Origin: Norana najaformis
Lineage: Eukaryota; Annelida; Clitellata; Crassiclitellata; Hormogastridae
DNA length: 64,000 nucleotides
Direction of reading: 5' to 3'
Assembly (NCBI GenBank): GCA_964023275.1
Contig: OZ029917.1
Span: 25,176,505 to 25,240,504, forward strand
Below, one piece after another: positions 36,749 through 47,855 of this stretch (within the stretch, counting starts at the first letter, position 1; each line of letters opens with the position of its first letter). The translations under genes and the position numbers were made by a program. The notes under the pieces were generated by a model. The model did no database searches. It worked only from the letters and a program-made list of their open reading frames with translations, and was not told the DNA's origin.

Positions 36749-37680
36749 GACGGGTTGGATATTCCTTGCCAGACTTCAACCAAACGTCATTGGCTCACGA
36801 AATTCACTATCCTTCAGTCTGCCTACCGACCATCTCATTCAACGGAAACTAACTTGCTTTACAGCTTAAATAGTATTTACAGTGCTGCAGACTGTAACCA
36901 ACCCACATTTCTGGTCTCACTTGATCTTAGTGCCGCGTTTGATACCATTAGCCATGGGATGCTCATCTCCACTAGTTTCGGTATTTCTGGATCTGCCCTC
37001 AGCTGGCTCAGATCACTCTCAAGCCATTCGAATCGGCCTTTCGGTGTCTACTCCTTCTCCTCTCAACACTGGTGTTCCTCAGGGCTCTGTGTTTAGCCCA
37101 ATATTTTCTTCTGCTTTCAATTCTCCTGTTGGTCATCTTATACTGTAACTTATTTCGGCATTTCTCATCAGCAGTATGCGGATGACACTCAATTATATAT
37201 CGCTCTCTCATCTGACTGCTTTGATATTGGCAGGCTTGAACAGTGCATGTTTTCATTGCACTCCTGGCTCTACCAAAATGGTCTTTGTCTTAATCCCAAC
37301 AAATCAGACGCAATTCTTCTTGCCACCATCAACGTTTACGTCACTTTCCTCCCATTCAACAAATCAATTTAGTGGGTACAAATGTCAACCTTTCAGGAAA
37401 AATCACAACCCTTTGAGTCATTCTTGATGCCACTCTTACCTTTAGGCAACATGTTTCTACTGTCTGCAAAATCGTTTTTCCCATCTTAGTGCCTTAAGAC
37501 ACATTCGTTCGGTTCTCACTGGTGATATGGCTGCTGCGATCACCGTTGCTCTTTTCCAGTCTTGACGTGACTGCCAATTCTATCCTTTTCTGTACCCACT
37601 CTTATAACATCAGAAAATTACAGAACTTAGCAGCACACCTTGTCCGTCCTAATTGTAACCTTTCATCTGCTGGCATTCTC

Positions 37681-38178
37681 GCGTATTATGCGATGTAAAA
37701 ATGCCTGTTCAAGTCAAAGGAAAGGTGTACAAAACAATGATAAGACCAGTGATGATATATGGAGCAGAAGCATGGACACTGACAAAAGAGGAGGAGAAGC
37801 TGCTGGAGAGAACAGACATGAGAATGCTGCGATGGATACTTGGAATTTCACTGAATTTCACTGACAGGAAAAGGAATGAGTATATCAGACAGAAATTGGG
37901 AGTGGCTTGTATATCTGATAAAGTACGAGAAGCCAGGTTGAGATGGTACGGTCATGTGATGAGGAGGAAAACTGCATTAAAAGAATTATGACAACAGAGG
38001 CTTACGGACGCCGCAGTCGTGGACGACAAAAGAAGAGATGGGGAGATATGATTCAGCAAGACCTAAAGCTCCTCAGATTGAAGAAAGAAGATACTGAAGA
38101 CAGAAACAAATGGAAAAGAAGGATTCGTGTGGCTGACCCCTCTCCTAGGAGGGATTAATTCCAGCCAGAAGGAAGAAG
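37681..38178 (+). mobile_element. 5'-truncated RTE-like LINE nested in the CR1/L2-like LINE
   Basis: Perfect 16-bp duplications ATCTGCTGGCATTCTC flank it (37665-37680 and 38179-38194). The frame encodes KVYKTMIRPVMIYGAEAWTL, LERTDMRMLRWILGISL, RLRWYGHVMRR and a C-terminal GRRSRGRQKKRWGDMI segment, the usual end of RTE-type ORFs. A GAAG-rich tail abuts the right duplication. One frame change occurs near 37985. Confidence 0.88.
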
Positions 38179-38634
38179 ATCTGCTGGCATTCTCTCACAA
38201 CTTCACTGGCTCCCCGTTTCAAAACGCGTTGATTTTAAAATAGCTACAATCACCTACCGACTTCTCCACACCCAGCAACCTGCCTATCTCCGATCATTAA
38301 TCGACTATCATGTTCCCATTCGCAATACACGACCTTGTGACTCACTGAAGCTGCGACAACCTTTCGAGGGCCAAGTCATTGGGGAACATGCTTTTAGTTC
38401 GGCCTCGCTCATGATTTGGAACAACATTCTTTTATCAATCAAGTCTGCTCCATCGATCTCATCCTACAAGCGGCAACATAAAACCTTTAGTTTATTAACT
38501 CACCTATCATCTAGTTTTTCCTCCTTTGCTACTGGCTGTCTCCCTCTGAGCGACTGACCGTTCCTCTGATTCAAGTTTTTTATGCGTTAATCTCTTAATA
38601 TTCATTCATTTATTCATTAATTCCTCTAACATTT

Positions 38635-38765
38635 GCATGTAAACGTTTAATCAACGTTAAAAGGCTGACACAAACAATGCTTGATAAACATTCCATACAA
38701 GTATTAGATCAGCCTGTCCGCAAACCATATTTCAATGTTACACTAACGTTTACTGTATGTTCTGT
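38635..38765. repeat. AACGTT-rich tandem repeat, right block
   Basis: The text AAACGTTTAATCAACGTTAA, then GACACAAACAATGC and ATAAACATTCCATACA match the left block's unit. This block is probably the other side of the LINE insertion. Confidence 0.65.
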
Positions 38766-39734
38766 TTCGGTATTTTGGCTTCTGGGTTACAGAACTAATT
38801 CCTAAATTTTCGCGTCTATTCATGCTGCATTGAGTAAATGCACAATTTATAAACCAAATGACAGATGAATTCAAAAAGCCGATACTGATCATGATCAATT
38901 ATAGCCAGCCATTCAGTATCGATCGATCACAATCCATCAGTTCGATCAATCATAGTTCATCAGAAATCCAGAAGACGGAGCTTCGGGGCTTATCGATGCA
39001 CTGTCCAAGACCCACGAGGCTTATGGGTGCACTATGCGATACATAAGAGTTATTATTAATGGTGCACATCGAAATAACTACAAATATAGGCCTATGCATA
39101 TCTCCTAAGATAATCGTTAGCAACAATAAAAACTTATAAGCGTATACAAGCAGGTATTGAAACTGGATGCATCCGAACGATAAGAAGTCCACAGGCCACT
39201 TTAATCAGTAATAAATCATACCAGTCGACTGCACTTCGTTTTCGCTGCAACCCTAATTCCAATCACCGACCATTATATCTTATATCCGTACAGGTTCACA
39301 GCTTGCCCAGAACTGACAAGTTTTATCTAATACGCCTGTACCTATTTTCAGTATATTTACCTTAATCTTTAATAAATATGATGTTACGTGTTAAATTTGT
39401 ATACATAGGTCTATTATGTTATGTTTGAGGTTGTGTGTAGTGAAGACAATCAGGAGAGGGCAAGAATCAGACGTCGAGAACTAGAGTAAATTCGATAATT
39501 TATATATTGAATATTTGTGCAATAAAACTACAATAAGAAAATTAAAAGCCACTTTCTGCCTGTTGATTCCGTGACGTTGTAGCAGTAGCAGTAGTAGTAA
39601 TAAATTCTCGTAGAGCTGGTCTACGCCTCGTTAACATCACTGGACGAAGACAGTCTACAGCCCATTCTCCTTCGACGGGAGTCCTTGTTCTAGTATTGTA
39701 GTGTACGTTAACCTTTATTAATCGTCATGTAGCC
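38766..39734. other. No gene recognised
   Basis: Contains repeated GATC/ATCA text near 38890-38960 and a (GTAGCA)n-like scrap at 39581. No coding signal. Confidence 0.5.
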
Positions 39735-40255
39735 TATCGTAATCGTAATCTCGAGATTTCTACAGCGCCCAACGAAAGCTAAGTCGCGGGAACCAACTTA
39801 TTCACAGGCGCTCAGTCAAAACAAAATCGATAGGCGAAAGGGTTCGGCTCCAGGTCAAGGTCCAAGAGGCAGGCAGTCAGACAGTCGGGCGGCTACGGTG
39901 GATGTTGTTTGAAATTGAAGCAAGAAGAGAGCTAAGGGGAAGAGGAAGAATCAGGATGAGATTTTGGAAAAAGAAATGTTTTCAGACTTGAGTGAAAGAC
40001 CAGCGCAAAAACTGAAAGAGGTGAAGTGTTGGTGAGTTCATATGATAGATCAGATAATTGTTGTAATTATGGCGGGAGTTTATTCCAGAGGGGTGGGGCA
40101 GCTATGGCTATATGGACAGATGAGGAGCGGGTTGAACGGAGTGGTTGGATAGTAAATAATTGACGAAGATAGGAGGGTTGGGAGGACTGAAGTGAGTTGT
40201 AGGTGAGGGATAAGACTTTGTACTCTATTCGTTCTGGTATTTTAAGCCAGTGAAG
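39735..40255 (-). mobile_element. L2-like LINE 3' fragment
   Basis: On the minus strand it ends in GCGC, a short CTAGAGATTACG-like spacer and a GATTACGATTACG tail. The block GGGAACCAACTTATTCACAG matches the inverted copies at 24.85 and 60.43 kb. No intact reading frame. Confidence 0.6.
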
Positions 40256-40299
40256 TGAAGCCTATATGGATTTAAGCTTGGTAGCTTTACTAAAATGTA

Positions 40300-40382
40300 A
40301 AAATGTAAATGTATAGGTTTATATAGCGACCGTAAGGCCTCGACCCTGCTCATTTTGCAATGAATTTATCGGGTGATATTAC
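40300..40382 (-). mobile_element. SINE copy, 3' fragment
   Basis: It shares CGACCCTGCTCATTTTGCAA and TGAATTTATCGGGTGA with the inverted SINE 3' end, plus a TGTAAATGTATAGGTTT tail. Confidence 0.7.
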
Positions 40383-41161
40383 TGTGCTCGATTGAATGAA
40401 CACTTGGTTATTTGCCTTAAATAGGGCTATCTTTTCTTCTTTTAATATATGCTGGTGAGGGGCAGTAACACTGCAAAGTAATAAAAAATGTAATTGTTCC
40501 GTCATATCCGAATACCTAACGAGTAAATTTGCATATTAATTCATATTCAGGCGGCGCTAAATGATAAAACGCTATTGGGTCTTATAAATATAAATAGTTT
40601 ATGGTGAAAGTTTACAGTTTTAGAAAGGGCTTTGTACTACATAATTTATGTTTTTTCTGACTAGAACATTGGCTAAATTTGTATTTCTCAAGTGTGCGTA
40701 TGCATTAAGTGTTTTGGAACTTGTGTAGTACTTAGCGATAGAGTAATTTGCGTCCGATTTATGTGTAGTGTGTTTGCAGGTGGCGCTAGAGTGAATTAAT
40801 ATCTGCATCTTCCGTCAGCTACCAGGTAACGACACAAATGATGCGATAGCAACTTTATTTTATCGTCTTCGGTTTATGAGGGTAGTGGATTTGCTTGTCG
40901 CCACCGTTTTAGTTTCTGAAGGAGTATAGATCCTTCGGTTCTCGGATATACCGAGCTGTGTCGAAGTATTCAAGTCCCGTCTTCGCTTATTAACCGCGAT
41001 GAACTGCGGTTGGCAGATGGTGGAATGATACACCAACAGCGTACGACTATGATACTCATTTTACTGTCCTGTCACATAGTTCCCAGTCATTAAGTAATAC
41101 TGCCAAGGTTCGGTTTGCCCAGGCTAGACTTCATACTCATCTTGTCTTTAGGACTAACCAA

Positions 41162-41463
41162 CTTTAGCATCCAAAATTATCGATACCCCAAATTAATAAT
41201 CAGTATGTACTTTTGCTGAATAGGGAACCCAAAAAACAGTCTCACAGAGTAATTATTTTTTTCACAACAAATTACAATCTCAAACATAATTGAACTGAAA
41301 CATAACTTCCAACGGAAGTTGTAGTCGGGTCAATGTGTTTATTATTCTAGTTTTTCTGTTTAACTTAATTTTTTTCTAATTATTTTCTTTTATTTGACAC
41401 TATTCTATTATCAGATGAAACAGATATAAAGGTAAAGGATTAAACGAATTTTGGATGCTAAAG
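41162..41463. repeat. MITE-like 17-bp inverted repeat pair
   Basis: CTTTAGCATCCAAAATT (41162-41178) is perfectly inverted at 41447-41463, enclosing about 270 bp of AT-rich sequence. No clear target duplication. Confidence 0.45.
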
Positions 41464-42291
41464 AGATATAGGTTAATTGTGACACTAATTTGGGATGCTA
41501 AAATGATAAATTACCATGTGCCAATAAAAATGGTCAGAGGAGTTAAGACTAATTCAAGCCGGCAAGAACTTGGGCTTGAGTGTAGAAATCTGGGTATGAC
41601 ATCAGCTAGTAGGCAACACAGAACAGCATTGGTTGATTATATAAAATTATGTAAAATTGCCTTCATCAGCTGTCTGTTATTCCCCATGTGCTGCAACAAT
41701 CACCAAGTTATATTTTCCCAAATGTTTGTTTGTGATGAGATATATTATAGTTATTCAAAATACTATATATTTAAAATGTAAACATATTTAATCCCACTCT
41801 CTTCTGAAGTCCTCTTGTAATATTATTTCACAAGAGTTCTCATCCTGTTCTGAAAAAGGAAGAGCCAAAGGAAATGGTCAGAAGAGTTGTCCATTTTAGA
41901 ACAGACCATTTCTGAAAGTGGTTTATTCCAAAGATTGAAGACCTTGTCTTTTGCCAGAATAATCATTCAGGACACTTTCTTTCAAGACGTATTCTTTTAA
42001 ACTGTAAATTCTATTATTACCAGTACTGTTAATAAATATTGTTATTCTGTATTTATGTTGTACTGTTACCCAATCTAATGATAAAGCATCTGTTGATGGC
42101 ACTTCCTACATAAACTTTGTAGTGTGACATGTGCATAAATTTCTATTAAATTTCTATTAAGTGAGCTCGACTCAAGCTCCTCCAGTAAGCTGGATGTTAA
42201 ATTTTGTACATTTGTAACACATGCAAGGTCACGCAGCTGCATGTGTTGTACTTGTATGATCAGAGACAGGCATTTCTTGTAAGTGTTACCC

Positions 42292-42385
42292 TCTGTTGTA
42301 CCACAATGAGTTGAATGGCCTGACCAACAAACAACATTCAAGTGAAATCCAGTTTAAAGCAAAATGTGATGATATGACTTCATTC
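42292..42385 (+). pseudogene. Partial duplicate of the zinc-finger main exon
   Basis: About 94 bp match 45771-45866 of the zinc-finger gene at roughly 85-90% identity, sharing runs such as GAATGGCCTGACCAAC and TTCAAGTGAAATCCAG. The copy lacks the rest of the exon and any finger. It may be a local duplication remnant or an old alternative exon. Confidence 0.75.
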
Positions 42386-42469
42386 AGCTGGAACTCCAAC
42401 ATGGCTTAAAGTTTGGTATAGGTTGAATATAGAAATATGTAAAGTAGTATTGATGACACTCCACCCATT

Positions 42470-42512
42470 CATCCTCCCATCCATTCATCCTCCCATCCAT
42501 CCATCTTTCCAT
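42470..42512. repeat. (CCAT)n-based repeat
   Basis: CCATTCATCCTCCCATCCAT-type units repeated about three times. Confidence 0.75.
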
Positions 42513-42599
42513 ACTTTATAGTCATGCCATACCTATTGATGTGAAGATCAATGGCTTAAATAATTTTAAACATTATTTCACAATACAGTACCTGGTGTA

Positions 42600-43440
42600 A
42601 ACCTTTGTTGTGTATCCGTAAAGTGCTACAGTCTGGTCGAGCATCCTATTACTAATATCACCAGTAATGCTAGATCATCATTTATTCAATGGAGGTAACA
42701 GCAGCACCTCATAATTGATCGTGCTAAAATTTTAGTTTAGCTGCTAAGACGAGAGTTAGCAGTCTTGAGCCTGTCACATTTTTAATAGATGCTGAATATA
42801 ACTGAACATTAAGCTTCGAGCCAGCATGTTGCACTTTCACCGGTTTTTTTCATTCACCTAGGTTTTTCTGCCATGCGGCTCCAGTACTTTGGAACAAGCT
42901 TCCACTAAGCATCCAGAATTTTTCTAAATTGAAAATTTGTAAGGCGTCCTTAGAGTCTGTTGCTGATACGTTGTAATCTGGCCACCAAAGTACCTTTACT
43001 TTGCATAGCTGCCATCATAGTATGCTCTTTTTCTTTCACCAGAACTTTTAATCACAAATAGATTCAACACCATATTGATGCTTTGAACTTCTAGCCTTAT
43101 CTTAACAGCTAACCCATGTTCGATTCTCGAACAACCCTAATTGACTGCTGCTGCGATCATCAAGGTGTGGTGATGTTTTCATGCCAGCAAGCAGGACTAA
43201 AATTGATCACCAGATTTTTTGGGTTATTGGCCCATGTGCTTGAAACAGCCTTCAAACATATATTTGAGAAGCTAAAAGTGTTCAGGCCTTAAAACAATTG
43301 AAATCCATCTGTTATGTAACTCTGAGTACTTTGCACTGACGATTGACATCATAAAACAGCCTAGAAGTAGCTTGCTACTTACGATGCTGTGTAAATTGTC
43401 ATTAAATTTTACATTTGCAAGAGAAACTAATCAGAGGTGC
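42600..43440 (+). pseudogene. Decayed LINE 3' end
   Basis: A short frame (42840-42978) reads CHAAPVLWNKLPLSIQNFSK, a LINE C-terminal signature. At 43370-43430 the block AGTAGCTTGCTACTTACGAT and TGTAAATTGTCATTAAATTT resembles the 3' end at 22745-22795. Confidence 0.45.
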
Positions 43441-44976
43441 TCACTACACTACACTACACTAGCCTATTTGATTTTTAATGTCATTAAGAACTAGATATTC
43501 ATTTTGCAGGCAGCTAACCTTATCTTACCCAGACAGAAACTTGAATTGTGTGTATATATGTTTTGAACATTTATGTAGTGCCTTTTAAGAACCTCACAAA
43601 GGTGCTGAAGAAAACACACGCTTTTGCTGTGCAGCAATTTCAAATACCAGTAATACAGTATCAGCAGTATTTTTAAACTTAATTACATCTGATGTTTGAT
43701 TATTGTTGTTTTTGATAAAAGCCTCAAGAAGTCAGCCATGTTCAAGAATTACCAGAATCCCACAAGACTTGAGCTTAAACTGCCACTGGCTGTTATCGAA
43801 AGCTGTTGGCTCATGAACGCTAATTCAGCAGCATGTCTTACGGCACTATCATCTGATTCTGGTATCTGGTATTATTCGTAACATTAATTCTATACTAATA
43901 TTACTGATGTTATTATTATTTGTTCAGTAATGTGTTAAGCACCCAAAGTTACATGAAATCAATCCAGGGGTTACCCTTGGACATGTAAAAAGTAAGATAC
44001 TCGTAGAAATGTTATTGTTTATTGTTATTATTTGCCCTACTTATGGGATTGAATTAAATCATACAGGGGTCATAGAAAATTCTTCCATTTTCCTTGAATC
44101 TGGGCAAATAACGGAGGTACAGTATGCTACAGTCTATCGTTTTATATAGTTTTATGACATGAACAGTTTGCCTGATTATAAGGAATATGTAGTAGGATTT
44201 ATTTGTACATTCAGCAAAACCCACAGAACTCTATCAGATGTTAAGAATTTTAATCTGTGAGCCAGAGATTTAATATTTTGATCATTCTGCTTTTCCTTCA
44301 AGCTTTTCATTCCATTCATTTGAGTTAAGTCTGAAGATGTAATGTATATGGGATGTAAAAGGCAAATTTTATTTTTAGCTGTTTGCTGACATTATTCTTT
44401 ATAGTTTTTGTCATTGATTAGAAACTTTTTTATTGTAGTGAGGCTAAACATCTTCATGGAAAAATCCAATGATCATGCAAGATTCTTGTTCCAAGGCAAG
44501 TAAAACCAGTTTCAGTTGATGCTAAGTTTCCCTGTTTTCTGGACATGGAGCATGTTGTCTTTGTTGGTGCTTTGTAAGAACGCACACTTTTTTGTTTTTT
44601 GAAACATTATTCTCATGGTTTGTCCATTAGTGAACTATGTTTGGCAACATTAGACAGTTAAGTGTTCATAATCCTTATTCACTTTTACACCATTATAATG
44701 CATTTCATTGTAACACGAAATCTAATAAAAAATGGTTGGGGGATTTGGATAACAAATTTAATTCACTGATTGAAAATAGACTTGTTACAAAGCAACCTTG
44801 GTGTAAGACGGTTCTTGATATGGCTTCCAGTGATAGTGTTATGACAAGTTTTAGGTGTATTAAGTTATAAATTATAACTACTGTGGCTTTCACTTGTACA
44901 CTTGCTTTCAGCTATCATAATAATCCACACACATGGTTTTACAGCATAAGCTGTAAAGGCCGTGAAACTAAAATGC

Positions 44977-45017
<41 letters not shown>

Positions 45018-45551
45018 CATATATATACACATAAAATACTAGTTCACAATTGGTGTGCTTTATTGTCCCAAATTATATCAGTGCTCATGCTGGCAGTTTT
45101 AGCTGTCAAATGTTCTAAAATGTTTTGAGATTTCTGCTCTACTTGTATCCCCTAGCAAACTCTGCTATAAAATGAGTACACTAACAGTACATTGTTGGTA
45201 GGCAGACCAGACAGTGAGGGAGAGGACTGACGGCTTGGCATCATCATATTGGAGGCTAAAAAATTGAAGTCTCTAGGAATGCCCCTTGGGATTAGCTTAA
45301 GGGACTACTTCTTCAATATTATTTGCTTCCTATTGCTCTAGGCTGTGTTTGCCCTACAAAAGAGCAAAGTTCATTGTGTATTTCATTTTACATAAGTAAG
45401 AAAAGTTGGTCTTGACTCTGAAACCTCTAGGTTAAGTATTTGTATACTGTATGTGAAATATATAGGTTAAGCACAGTGATGTTATTTTCCTGTTGTCATT
45501 TTTTTACACACCAGTATCAATGTTTTCATTTTGCTAATGCACAAATTTCAG
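43441..45551. other. Upstream of the zinc-finger gene; 5' exon not identified
   Basis: A phase-1 donor for the missing upstream exon is expected here or further upstream. No candidate is convincing. A minus-oriented LINE tail (CTCACAAAGGTGCTGAAG) lies at about 43575-43610. Confidence 0.4.
44976..45030. repeat. (AT)n microsatellite
   Basis: AT run with GTAT and ACAT edges, upstream of the zinc-finger gene. Confidence 0.9.
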
Positions 45552-46481
45552 CTGTACATGACATTCCTGTCATCAAAGTGTTGTCAGATCTCTTGAAATG
45601 CAGTGTCGAGTCCATCTTAGAGCACGAGACTAGTGTGCAGGACACCAGCTGTCACCAGCACAAGTCTGGAAGGAGATATACACAGGAATATGGAGCTTCA
45701 GCCTCAGCAGATGTGAGTTCTGAACTTAAGAACAGTCAGAGAAGCAGCAACAGTGAAGCTTTGCGTGACTCGCTGTTGTACCACGATGAGCAGAATGGCC
45801 TGACCAACGAACCACATTCAAGTGAAATCCAGGTTAAGAATGAATGTGATGATATGACTTCCACAGAGAACGAGATTACAGCAGCCACATACAGTGGTCT
45901 GCCTCCATGTAGGTTGAAAGCTGATGAAGAGGACATTGACTATCCATCTGCAGTTTCGGAGGTAATTGAAAATGCTAACAGTGAAAACCAGTCTGATGGA
46001 AGTTCGCTATCAAATGATGACACCGGTTATGACTTAGACAGTGGAAGAAAATCACCGAGTGCTGCCTCTTTTCATCAAAACCATGTGCAAAAGAATTCAA
46101 AGCTGATTAAACTAATGCCAAAATTTTCAAAGCAAGGCATTTGTCCACACTGTGGTGTTTACTATGGCAACCTAAGCCAGCACATGTTTACGTACTGCTC
46201 ACAAAACCCTGAACGAAGAAGAGTATTTCACTGCTGCTACTGCAAGTTCAAGTCACACAGTAAAGAGGAGCTGGTTGAGCACAAGACATCACATGTTCTT
46301 TTACGTGACTTTAAGTGTGAAATGTGTGACAGTGGGTTCTTTACACGCAACCGACTGATTCGGCATATGCGTTATGTTCACCTGATTGGAAATAATCCAG
46401 TCAAGATCTACACCTGCGACATCTGTGATAAACGTTTTCGCTACAGGTCCCACTATGATCGCCACATTACAATTCATCAAG
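45552..46481 (+). CDS. C2H2 zinc-finger protein, main exon (5' end of gene not found)
   Basis: The open frame follows a TTTCAG acceptor (45546-45551) in phase 1 and ends at a GTTTGC donor in phase 1. The first 190 or so residues are acidic, Ser-rich and look disordered. The C-terminal part holds an atypical Cys/His finger (CPHCGVYYGNLSQHMFTYC) and three C2H2 fingers (CCYCKF..., CEMCDSGF..., CDICDKRF...). The product is probably a nuclear DNA-binding protein; no orthologue is recognised. An in-frame ATG at 45479 would give an intron-less start, but the polypyrimidine tract and acceptor make an upstream exon likelier. Part of this exon is duplicated at 42292-42385. Confidence 0.85.
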
Positions 46482-46770
46482 GTTTGCACTGATTCCATTA
46501 TTTTTGTTGTTTTCTCATGAAACAAAAATTGGCAGGGATGATTTACTAAGTTCTGATTTGGTAATTTTTTATTATGCAGCTGCTGGTGTTACTGATAGTG
46601 TGAATTAAGTGGGATTTTCTAATACTCCAGAGTACAGAAGGTGGGCACAGATTTACAGTGGGCAAAAAATGTTCTGGTTAAGTACAAATTCAGTAGAAAG
46701 TGTGGTTTCTAAATTCTGTGAACAGTAAGTGACAGTGTACTCCTCATATATGCACGTTTTTCACTTTTAG

Positions 46771-47001
46771 ATGAGAAATCGGTTCAGTGCGAGATGTGTG
46801 GCAAATTCTTCAAGAATAAGCACAATGTCCACAATCATCAGTCGCGCATGCATCCGTTCAAGAACCTCCAGACAGCTTTTCCCTATTTCTGTGAAAAGTG
46901 TGGGGAGGGATTCTTACACCTTGGTAGACATCGATGCAGCGAGCCACGAAAGTCTCGGCCTCGAAACACAACACTCGACCAGGCAGATAGTCTTAATCAA
47001 G
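46771..47001 (+). CDS. C2H2 zinc-finger protein, penultimate exon
   Basis: It begins after CTTTTAG in phase 1 and continues the frame of the previous exon. It encodes one C2H2 finger (CEMCGKFFKNKHNVHNH...H) and one CCHC-type finger (CEKCGEGFLHLGRHRC), then a basic stretch (PRKSRPR). It ends at CAAG/GTTTGCAC, nearly the same donor as the previous exon, phase 1. Confidence 0.85.
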
Positions 47002-47164
47002 GTTTGCACATATCTGGACGTTTGGTGAAGATTTCATGTTTTTCTGACAAGAGGCAGATTTTTTAGTTATTTAATTAGTTTTCTGGAAAATGTACTGTAT
47101 TGTATGTTACTGTTTCTACTTGGTCTGGTTGCCATCAACTGTGTTCTGCCGTGCTACCCATGCA

Positions 47165-47335
47165 CTGAAGGGGCTCGTAGCCAATTGGTTAGAGAGCTTG
47201 GTTGGTAACAATAGCCTCAAGCCTCCCTCGAGATGGTTACTGTGTGGGGACCTTGAGCAGGTCGTTCACTCACAATTGCTCAGTGCTGTTGATTGATGCT
47301 TAGTGATTAGACATTGGTGCTTAAAAAATAAAGAA
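47165..47335 (+). mobile_element. Possible second tRNA-derived SINE
   Basis: GGGGCTCGTAGCCAATTGG contains a good box A (TAGCCAATTGG). A tRNA-like arm follows, with no clear box B, and an A-rich end (AAAAAATAAAGAAAAAAATA). It lies in the second intron of the zinc-finger gene. It is unrelated to the SINE at 7.6 kb. Confidence 0.45.
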
Positions 47336-47805
47336 AAAAATAACGTGTGAAAATTCATTGAGTTGAATTGGACCACCTTCCTTGAACAGTCTTCCTATTG
47401 AAATTCTGTCATTCTGCTTAATGTGAATCACATTGCATTTTCTCAAACACTGTAGGGCACACCTTTTGCCATTTGCTTTGTAACCTTGTATGAATGCCTC
47501 TGTGATGTTCTTGAGGGGACTGTACGTATGTTCCGTTATGATTACTGTATTAAGACACGCTTTTAGTGCAGGAGAACTTCAGCCGCTCCAAAGGTAAAAA
47601 GCAGCAGATTACATTCTGATTGCAGTCATGTTCCGCTTGAAGGCCTGTTTGGCCATGCAATGCATAATACCCGCAATAACACGAAGGGACAATGGTGATT
47701 TGTGGGTATGTGTGCCAAGTGACTGGATGAACCTGGAAGCCAGTTGTTTCTGATGATTGTCTGTTATTTTGTTAAGGCATTGTTTGATGTAAATTGTTTT
47801 TTCAG

Positions 47806-47855
47806 AGATATCTTCTCAGATGCCGGATGCAGATCAGGATGTCACAGCTGAATAG
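47806..47855 (+). CDS. C2H2 zinc-finger protein, short terminal exon
   Basis: After a TTTTTTCAG acceptor, 50 nt in the right phase encode EISSQMPDADQDVTAE and a TAG stop. The intron before it is 804 bp. A different last exon cannot be excluded, because 16 residues carry no family signal. Confidence 0.55.

Larger units (their letters stand above)
36120..38630 (+). mobile_element. CR1/L2-like LINE with two internal insertions
   Basis: RT motifs in order: DPASLSNYRPVSNLN (about 36370), QSAYRPSHSTETNL (36820), VSLDLSAAFDTISH (36915), YADD (37175-37186), LQNLAAHLVRP (37620), then LHWLPVSKRVDFKIATITYR (38200) and WNNILLSIKSAPS (38420). Frameshifts are present. It is interrupted at 36438-36748 and 37681-38178, and it sits inside the AACGTT tandem array. 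Element ends are approximate. Confidence 0.75.

Noticed and set aside
46771..47028. ATG at the start of the zinc-finger penultimate exon as a translation start
   Set aside because: It follows directly after a splice acceptor; the frame that keeps the fingers intact is a different one.
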